From Spirodela intermedia (taxonomy: Eukaryota; Streptophyta; Magnoliopsida; Alismatales; Araceae), in NCBI GenBank assembly GCA_902729315.2, contig LR746274.1, positions 5,763,037 through 5,827,036 on the forward strand: a stretch of 64,000 nucleotides of DNA, in the 5' to 3' direction. The notes beneath the pieces are model-generated. The model was not told the origin of the DNA. It did no database searches and saw nothing but the letters and a program-made list of their open reading frames with translations. Both the position numbers and the translations under genes were made by a program. Shown in pieces: positions 56,274-64,000 of the stretch. Each line of letters begins with the position of its first letter. Position 1 is the first letter of the stretch.

Positions 56274-59200
56274 TCAGATTTCGTCTTCCTCAAATGGGTC
56301 TCTCTCAGGGAAGTCTCCGACCTGCGAAAAAAATGAGCTTTCCATAATAATAATAATATAACCGTTCAAATGGGTCGGATATCTGCAGGGTTTTGGTCTA
56401 GAACTTAAGCCCAGAAATAAAATAAAAAGAATTTTGAACCAAGGAAATACATCGACCCAATAATTAATTTTCGTTTAAATTAAAAAAAAAATATGTCGGA
56501 AAAGCAAGAAGATGGGGGAAGAATGAGGGTACGCACCTTCACCTTGTCGGGTCGCAGCAACACGCCGTGCTGTGGCCGGCATCCGAAGTAGCGCTTGCCT
56601 TTCACCCTGCAGCAATGGAGCAACCCAAATGAGCGAGTGGGTTTCTAGTGCCTCCCCATCTCCCCAGGAAAGATGGCTTCGATTCATTTCAACCCAGAAC
56701 AACCGCAGAGGTCAATGCGGGAAAGGAAGAGCCATAAGTGAGCTGAAATGCCCTCAAGATCACTGAGGCTTCTGAGAGAAGGGAACTCTTCTCTGAGAGA
56801 TTAAGAGGCTGGGGTCGACTTCTGACGATCCCGAGTTCCTCACTGAAGTCAGAAGGCAGATAGCATAATCTACTACCAATATGGAAAGCTGCGGTTCCAC
56901 AAAGAATGCCTCATAGAAATCATTTGCTTCCAAATTAATGAGCGTAAGCAGGTTCGATCGATCGTCTGCCACTAAAAAACCAGTTTAAAAGCAGCTAAGA
57001 TCTATTCAGTTGGCACTATCTCAAGAACATTCAGCTAAGTTGCTAGTAGAATTGTAGGAAGGAAGGGCAGGATACCCATGAGATCTCGATCAGATGGAGA
57101 TAAAAGGATAGTTCATCTGGAATATTACATATATATATATATATATTCGTTCTATTTTTAGATATTAGTCCACGAATTTTATTATAAAATAAGTGACGTT
57201 CAAGAAATTAGCATAAATTACTCATACTGTTAAAATTATTCACTCTCCATCCAATGAATACTACGGAGATGAGATGAGGTAAGAGATCTGCTGAACTGCT
57301 AAAAGAGACGAGACAATTTCCCTTCAAGAGAGAAAAAAAGAGGAAAAAAAGCGTAAAAAGGTCTACGGCTAGGAAAACATCCACTTACGTGCCATCATGC
57401 TTCCCCAATGGTTCGTCGAGTTCAACTCCAACCCAGAAACCAGGACCCAGCGGCTCAGCTTTACCAATAAACCTGATGACTCCACGTTTCTCCCCACTTT
57501 CAATCTGGCATCTATCCCCAATCTGCGTAAGAATTTAGCAGCATGCTTTCTTGATTTTCTAAAGGCATAAAAAAAAATTGAATACCAGAAATATCTTATC
57601 GCAATGAGCCATATCGTGATTGGTATTTCATTCTTTTCATGGAAAGAACATCTCCACAGAAAAGTCAATCAATAACCAAGCATAACTAAAAGCTGTGCCT
57701 TTTCCTCTAAATTATGCTGAAGCATGGTAATAACCCAGAAAACGCAAATTAGTTTAGAAATCTTCAGTCAGGAGTCAACGGCTTCAGTGATCTTGAGAAC
57801 CCGTTCTCCTTTCGAGTCAAAGACTAAATCAGCCTGAAAATCTTTTTCTAGTCAATAATCATCTTCACTAAACAGTCGTCAGAGGGGACTTATCACCGAC
57901 CTTGATATCGGAACAGAGCTCCTCCATGTAGTTATCGAGCAGCTGAAAAGCAAAGGGAGAAAACCTTGGTCAGAAAAATTCTCACTCTAGGTGGTGGTAA
58001 TCACTCTCGGTGCAAGAGGTTGAGAATCTCACTCTGTTGGAAGAAGTTGTGTTCCCAGAGCCAAGCTTCTCTCTAAATTTTCTGAAGTTACCTGCAATGC
58101 GATGGAATATTATTGATCATCTTCTTGTAATGCGATTGAAGGACAGAAAAACTATCGCTAAAATTCAATAATGTAACAATATGAGGAATGGTTAGTTAAT
58201 GACCTTTTTTCCAATAAAATACTTTTTGCCTCATAGAATATTATCACTTTGCACAGAAGCCAAATGATCAAAGGGCATTTTGCAGTGTTTCGAACAATAT
58301 CTAACTCCATATTACCATCGAAGCAGAGTACTTTATGAATCGTTATTGGCAATGAAGATCGCAAGATGAAGACAAGTCCTTCAAATCATAATTCTGGTAG
58401 CGCAAATGAACAATGAATATCAAAAGTAAATTGCTCCACGTTGAAAAACAATGCAATCGTTATTAATGATGACAGAAAAAAGATGAATAGCTCTCGAAAC
58501 CAAGAGAAGTAGAAGTAGCAGGATGAAACGATAATGATGCTATCAAAGGCAAAAAGAAAATTAGAGATTCCCATCCCGCATCAATTCAAACCTAGATTAC
58601 AGGATTAGAGATTGCTACTTTATCATTACGGAAAGAATTGAAGAAAGAGCCTGTTCTTTCTTCCCTGTTGAATTGAACGTCAGTTTACAGTACATATAGG
58701 TTGGGAGAGTTTCTCTCCTACTATCTTTGGAAGGCTTAAAATTATGCACCCGCCAAGAAAATCTACAAAAAAAACAGAAAGGAAAAAAGGAGTGACCGAA
58801 AAAAAAAAGAAAAAAAAACTTTAATAACCCTAGGTGATAGGAAGAATGCATAAGAAAAGAAGATATATTTAGAAATATATCTTTGAGAATATCTCACGGT
58901 ATTTGTCAGTTCCCCCATGCTGGTAAATAGATATCCTCCATTCCCTTTGGGCATCTTTGGTATTAATAGGTTCAGGTGTAACTTCTCTGATATTAGTGGA
59001 CACAAGTGCAAGTGTAGACTCAGACGTAAAAGCAGATTATTGTCCATGTATTTGATTTGTGGGAAGTCATCAGGGAACAAAAATCGATGTTCTCATTTGC
59101 CCTAGAAGATGAGGGAATTGGGTCGAGTAGAATTGGATTATTTTCAGAAAATGTGACACCCATGGTGACAAAGAATCTGCAACTAGGAGGATGATAGCAT

Positions 59201-60688
59201 ATGCCCCTTCATGAGAGTTGGAGCAATGAATGAAGACACTGTATAGCCCGAGGATCTAACTCTGAGCAATGTTCTTTGTGAACAAGAGCACATGCTGCAC
59301 AAAGAAATATTTTCGAGGACAAACAGCGTATATTAACGCTTTCAGATAACATACCTAGGGGATTGCCAATGACGTAAGAAGGAAGTCTATTTATCAAATA
59401 GGCAGTAGTTAAAAGTATTTATCCTCAAAGGATTCTTGGTCAAATAGACTGAAAAATTACTGCTTCCGTGACTTTGTCCTAAAAGTACTTAAGTCCATTT
59501 ATCAAAGAGGTATCTGTTTTTATGTTCAGCAACCCCATGTTCTTGGGGTGTCAAGATACGAGGATTGATGGACTATTCATTATTTATGGAAAAAAGGAAG
59601 TTATCCATTGGTAAAAAAATGTTATTTGTTAGAAGAACAGAAATACGCAATGAAGGCTTAAGGAGACAGTGGATAATCCAAAGAATGAGGGTAAGAAATA
59701 TCAGAGTTTAGGTTACCACCACGACTCTAATACCACAAGGAAAGAACTTGCTATTCTTTTCTAATACCTACAAAAAAAAAAAAGGAAAGCAAAAAATACT
59801 AACAGGAAACAGAAATTTCTAAAAAGCTTTCTAAGTGCTTAAGTAATAGGAACAATGCGTATTGAGGCAAGAAGATAAAACCAGGACTATATCCCTGAAA
59901 ATGGCTCACAATATTCATCAAGAATAGTGAAAAAAACTACCCAGATAACCGAAGATGAGCTCTCAAGAAAGAGCAGTTGAATGATGCAAAGATTCATCTC
60001 CTTTTCAAATGTCCACAAACAACCAGGTCCGGGATAAGAATGAACCACAGGAAGTATTCTAGCGTGCGAGAGACAAAGGGCCCTAAAAGGACTTGCCATC
60101 AAGTTTGTTATATGCTTCCTCAGAGATGGTGTACTTCTCCACCAGGGACGTGTCCTCTAACCATCCACCTGAGGTCACCGACGATGGATCCAGGTCGACG
60201 ACATGAATCCGGTAGCTTCAATTGGATTGAAAGGGACAAAAGATGAAACCAGGGTGTGATCAGATCAAATGAAGAACAGAAAAAAATAGAGGCAGCTCAA
60301 CACACCCGTCCTGCGGAGAGAAGAAGCCAAGGGGTCTGGAGTCGTCACTGAGGTCCGAGACCTTGGCCCCCGAAATATCATAGAGCTCAAGGCGCATTGA
60401 GTCGACGGAGGTGCCGCATTTCTTCCATAGCTTGTCTTTCACAGTCGCCACGGTCGACTGCAGAGCCCGTTTTCAGAGGAATGCAAAACAACACAGACCC
60501 GCAAACAGATCAAGCTCTGGAAATCGTCCGTCCAGGTACCTCCGTGGGTGGGAAAATGAAGCGGGAATCAAGGAGAAGAGTGTTACATCGCGGTAGAAAC
60601 GGACGTCGGCGGAGAAGGACTTCAGGTTAGAGTGTGTGACGCGGAGGAGGACAGAATCATTCGCGGGGATCTGCAGGCGCGAACTCAT
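56274..60688 (-). CDS. TFCB: Tubulin-folding cofactor B
   Basis: Eight exons on the minus strand (60587-60688, 60306-60457, 60097-60215, 58033-58091, 57901-57942, 57389-57522, 56537-56606, 56274-56321) give 241 residues, the usual length. Cofactor B captures alpha-tubulin released from the chaperonin and helps form tubulin dimers. The N-terminal ubiquitin-like domain runs to about residue 95 (VTHSNLKSFSADVRF, KDKLWKKCGTSVDSMRLEL). A linker with GGWLEDTSLVEKY follows, and the CAP-Gly domain covers about 160-225 (GDRCQIESGEKRGVI, FWVGVELDEPLGKHDG, GKRYFGCRP). The C-terminus is acidic, ending EEDEI. Intron 3 (about 2 kb) has a GC donor (g|gcaagt) and normal AG acceptor; other introns are GT-AG. 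Confidence 0.93.
60091..60097 (-). other. GC donor splice site of cofactor B intron 3
   Basis: On the minus strand the exon 3 end reads gatg|gcaagt. Only this cut restores YNKLDG followed by NFRKFREKL across the join with exon 4 (58091). The GT in gcaa|gtcc would shift the frame. GC donors are a minor but accepted class, usually with an otherwise strong consensus as here. Confidence 0.75.
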
Positions 60689-62197
60689 CTCGACGAAGGC
60701 GGCGCCGCTTCTCTCACCAACGAAGATGGGGCCTCAAGCTCTCGATGACCAAGGGGAATGACCTCCAATGAGAGAAAAGAGGGACCTCGCCGAGCCTCCA
60801 GGTATCCGCAGCTAGGGCACCGAGGAGAATCCCCACGCGCTGTCAGCTGCTTCCTCCTCCCTAATCCTCGGAAGGGCAGGGACCATGAGCCGGTGACGGC
60901 AGGAGAGAATATGGCAACAGGGAAGTCCGGATCCGTCGCCGGCGCCGGCGATGGAGAAGGCCAGTAGAGGGAGCAGAGTGGCCCAAAATCTAGAGCCCAG
61001 CGGACTTATGGCATGCGACATCGTGACGTAGGCCTGTATATTGGGCTGAGCTTTACTCAGAAGGAAATAAGGATTGGCGGAAAATCTTCGAGGCCACAAG
61101 CGGACACTCTTTTCGCTAACGGCAACGACCTACTGGGCCATCCGCCGTTGTTTTCCCTCTCCGGCGATTTGCCAGAACGGTGGTGTCCGCTTGTGGAAGT
61201 GACCGCTCGCGTGACCTCCTGCATCTTCTTTGCTTCTCCGCCACTTCTCCCATTCTCCGCCAATGCCTCCTGCATTTAACATCCACAGAGCTTGCGATCT
61301 AGATGGTGGTGCAGGAATCGGCCAGTTCACGACCCCGTCTGTGGGAGAAATTCCGATCCCCCGATATTTTGATCTCACCGATCTCTCCTTCTCCGCCACC
61401 GCCCTCGCCGCCTGCGACTGCCTCCGTCTCGCCGCGGGGACTGGAAGAAGAAGGAGGAGGAGGAGAAAACTTAGCGCCGCTTCCCGCCACCGCCGCCCCC
61501 CGCCTGCCGCCGGCCACGGTCGTTGGGTGCTCCCTATCTGACTGGCTAGCGACGCGGAGGACGACTATTGGCCCCTCAATTCCACATCACCAACCGACGG
61601 TGGCCAGGTCTGCGTATTTTTCATACTTACGAATAGCTCCAATACATTTCTATTTCTTTCATGCACACCTAAAATAAACATAAATTGTATCTATGAAAAT
61701 TCCATAACAAAGATTACGTAAAATTTAAATTCTAAATTTATATTGGACCATTGTGAATAAAAAAAAAGGGATGTCAAAAACTTAATTTTATAATATCAAA
61801 TAAAGAAAATTTAAATTCTAACGAAATTCTAGGCTTTCAGATTTTTAGAGGGCCCACGCTGTTCTCATGTCCGGAGTGGCGTATTTCCCCACGGCAAATA
61901 AATAAATGAACATAACTTTATTTATACATATGTCCTTCTTCAAGTCCCGCACTCAAGGATTGATGTCGAAAAAACACTTGAAAGGCTATGAATACAAATA
62001 AAATTAATGTGGAGTTTAATGTCATACTATAGTTACACGTACGCCGCAAGAAGTATCCAAACAGGATGTGTGTGTGTGAGAGAGAGAGAGAGAAGAGGCG
62101 GTGATTCTAATAGGCGGAGGCCGTTCGGCGGTGATCACACCGCCTTATGCCATGACGCTCTTCTCATTGTTGATAGAATGAAGGTGATCATCCTCCT
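60689..62197. promoter_or_regulatory. Divergent region between cofactor B and beta-galactosidase genes
   Basis: About 1.5 kb. A GC-rich portion at 60850-61560 has overlapping open frames on both strands, none resembling a known protein. A perfect 14-bp inverted repeat lies at 61094-61107 and 61183-61196. The part from 61600 to 62000 is AT-rich. A (GA)n run lies at 62076-62093. A broken or lineage-specific small gene in the GC-rich part cannot be excluded. Confidence 0.45.
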
Positions 62198-62207
62198 CTT
62201 ATATAAC
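62198..62207 (+). promoter_or_regulatory. TATA box of the beta-galactosidase gene
   Basis: CTTATATAAC lies about 165 bp upstream of the ATG at 62369. Confidence 0.5.
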
Positions 62208-62368
62208 CCAGCATATCTTCCTAGAGAGTTTTCTGCCAGAAGGTCTCCCCTCTCTCGCCACAGTGATCCAAATCCTGGCAGTCTTCGCCGGAACTCTCTT
62301 CCCGGAGTGTTGGTGAAGAACTCCGAGAAGCAGATTTCGGGCGGCAGGATCAAGGCGGCGCCGCCGGA

Positions 62369-62668
62369 ATGGGGACGGTGGCTGCGGTGATGGTGGCTGT
62401 GGTCGTGGCGGCGGGATTGGCGTGGTCGTCTTCGGCGGGGAACGTCACCTACGACGGCCGCTCGCTCATCATCGGCGGCCAGAGGAAGATCCTCTTCTCC
62501 GGTTCCATCCATTATCCCCGAAGCACGCCCGAGGTTAAGCTCTCTCTCTCTCTCTCCTCGTTATTCTTCTCCATCTTCTTTCTTAGTATTTTCTCGTCGT
62601 ATGCTCCTGTTCTGAGATGTGGTGCGGGCATCAGTGGGATTCTGAAATTCTCTGCGGAACGCATGAAC

Positions 62669-62708
<40 letters not shown>

Positions 62709-64000
62709 AGAGAAGCCTCTTCAGCCGTAGAATCAGAGATAATCCAGACGACAGTTTCTTGAAGAAGACTCCTACATACTGAGAAGAGCGACCTCTTTCA
62801 AAACCCAACCAGCAACCTCTTTTGGGTAACAGAAGCACATTCCGTCTACATTCTTCTTTTTTCCGTTAACAGATCCGGAGCACCGCCTGCAAACTCGGCA
62901 ACGACTTGCACTCCACAGAGAGAGAGAGAGAGAGAGAGAGAGCACATGCGTAATTGAATAGTATCGACAGATCAGTCAAAAGGCTCTAGGATTGAGAGTG
63001 AGTGAGTGAGAAGAAGATGAGATTGATACCCGAAGAGGAAGATAAATGTATAATGTATTCAAGTAGAGAGAGAGGGAGAGGGGGGGGGCTCCACCCCTCC
63101 TGTGGAATCCCCATTTCCTGTAGTCAGATGAGCGCAGGCAGCTCCACTCGTTCCGCCACTGTGCTTCTTCGAGATTTGAGAGTTCCCTTAAGAAGAAGAT
63201 GAAGAAGAAGGCAGCGCCACTTGATGAACGCGCGGTCTCTCATCCGGTCGACGCCAGAATATTCCAGCGGAGTTGGTGGAAGACGACGCCGCCCCTTCTG
63301 CATCCTTGGCCGTTCGAGCGGCCCTGCTATGTGGATCTGCCTAACGGCCCTCGATCGTCGTGCCGAGATTATTCCTCACAGCCGGATCCGCCAGTCGCGG
63401 CCGCCGTCGCCCACTACTTTATGTTTCGATCTTCCGATATTCGAGTGGGGCTCACTCCTACCTCCAGATTACTTGGGCCGATCTCCCAGCATAATCAGAT
63501 CCAAAAGCTAGTTTCTTGATTATGGCGTCATTAATAAATGATGACGCTCTGCGTTGACTTGCAGATGTGGCCGTCTCTCATACAGAAAGCCAGGGCGGGA
63601 GGACTGGACGCGATACAGACCTACGTCTTCTGGAACGTTCACGAACCCCTTCAGGGACAGGTTGGGTGGCCCTCCCCCCCTTCAGCGATAGGGTTCCTTG
63701 GATGGTCTGAATAGTTGTGATCGTCGTCTGATGCTGTCTTCGTTGTTGACGGTCGGTTGCAGTATGACTTCGCGGGGAGATACGATCTCGTGCGATTCGT
63801 CAAGGAGATACAGGCGCAGGGTCTCTATGTGAGCCTCAGAATCGGCCCTTTCATCGAATCCGAATGGAAGTATGGGTGAGTGCGGCGATCATGGTAGATT
63901 GTCCTTCCTCTTCCCTCCTTTGCTGAATACGTTTCTGGTGTGATGTAGGGGTCTTCCCTTCTGGTTGCACGACGTCCCGGGCATTGTCTTCCGATCCGAC
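62369..64000 (+). CDS. BGAL16: Beta-galactosidase (GH35), BGAL16-like, 5' part only
   Basis: Four exons are visible: 62369-62533, 63565-63660, 63763-63875 and 63949 to the window end, where the gene is cut. The enzyme removes terminal beta-galactosyl residues from cell-wall polysaccharides in the apoplast. Residues 1-23 are a hydrophobic signal peptide, followed by the GH35 start [29 protein letters not shown], then [55 protein letters not shown] and [20 protein letters not shown] and FWLHDV resemble BGAL16 more than the larger class with FVCAEW, judged from memory. The catalytic glutamates lie further downstream. Intron 1 is about 1 kb with two (GA)n runs (62671-62701 and 62921-62941). Confidence 0.92.

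Noticed and set aside
1..64000. CRISPR arrays, bacterial operons or phage-type systems
   Set aside because: The window has introns, TATA boxes and plant gene families; the repeats are microsatellites and transposons.
17500..64000. tRNA or rRNA genes
   Set aside because: No cloverleaf arms or rRNA segments were recognised by eye; a covariance-model scan was not possible.

Overview
The window is nuclear DNA from a flowering plant. The coding exons are GC-rich, introns carry canonical GT-AG borders, (GA)n/(CT)n microsatellites are abundant, and the proteins are plant-specific family members (EXO70, TMN/EMP, patellin, FAB1, SHM6/7-type SHMT, UUAT-type nucleotide-sugar transporter, MATE/DTX, BGAL). 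GC-rich exons would fit a monocot or another GC-rich lineage, but the sequence alone does not settle the class. All exon models below were assembled by hand from splice signals and reading-frame continuity; no alignment was run.

Bases 1-17,000 are repeat-dominated. An 11.3 kb Ty3/gypsy retrotransposon of the Athila type (1143-12465) has two 1,805-bp LTRs that differ at about nine positions, a 5-bp target duplication (ACCAC), a primer-binding site, one long gag-pol frame and a polypurine tract. Its gag-pol frame carries four in-frame stops, and catalytic Asp codons of protease and reverse transcriptase read Asn. All of these look like C-to-T or G-to-A changes. The element sits inside one arm of an older inverted repeat of about 1.2 kb (arms 51-1142 + 12466-12573 and 13558-14699). 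A Ty1/copia 3' fragment lies near 16.75-17.0 kb.

Bases 17,400-64,000 are gene-dense, with ten protein-coding genes. On the + strand: EXO70B-like (17756-19882), TMN1/EMP12-like (21181-27394, 12 exons), patellin (28422-30451, 4 exons), FAB1C/D-type PI3P 5-kinase (32628-38444, 12 exons), SHM6/7-type serine hydroxymethyltransferase (39796-43927, 4 exons), MATE transporter (50081-51792, 3 exons) and the start of a BGAL16-like beta-galactosidase (62369 to window end). On the - strand: BPS1-like protein (44787-45704), UUAT-type UDP-uronic acid transporter (46803-48888, 5 exons), UBLCP1-type phosphatase (52372-55560, 6 exons) and tubulin-folding cofactor B (56274-60688, 8 exons).

Several products share endomembrane and wall biology: exocyst tethering, a Golgi TM9 protein, a phosphoinositide-binding patellin, an endosomal PI3P 5-kinase, a Golgi sugar-nucleotide transporter and an apoplastic galactosidase. 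This is ordinary gene-neighbourhood content, not an operon. No convincing new multi-gene system was found. The most unusual signals are the heavily transition-mutated but recently inserted Athila copy, the nested inverted repeat, an inferred 18-nt microexon in the TMN gene, a GC-AG intron in the cofactor B gene and a 3'-rising GC trend across exons of several genes.
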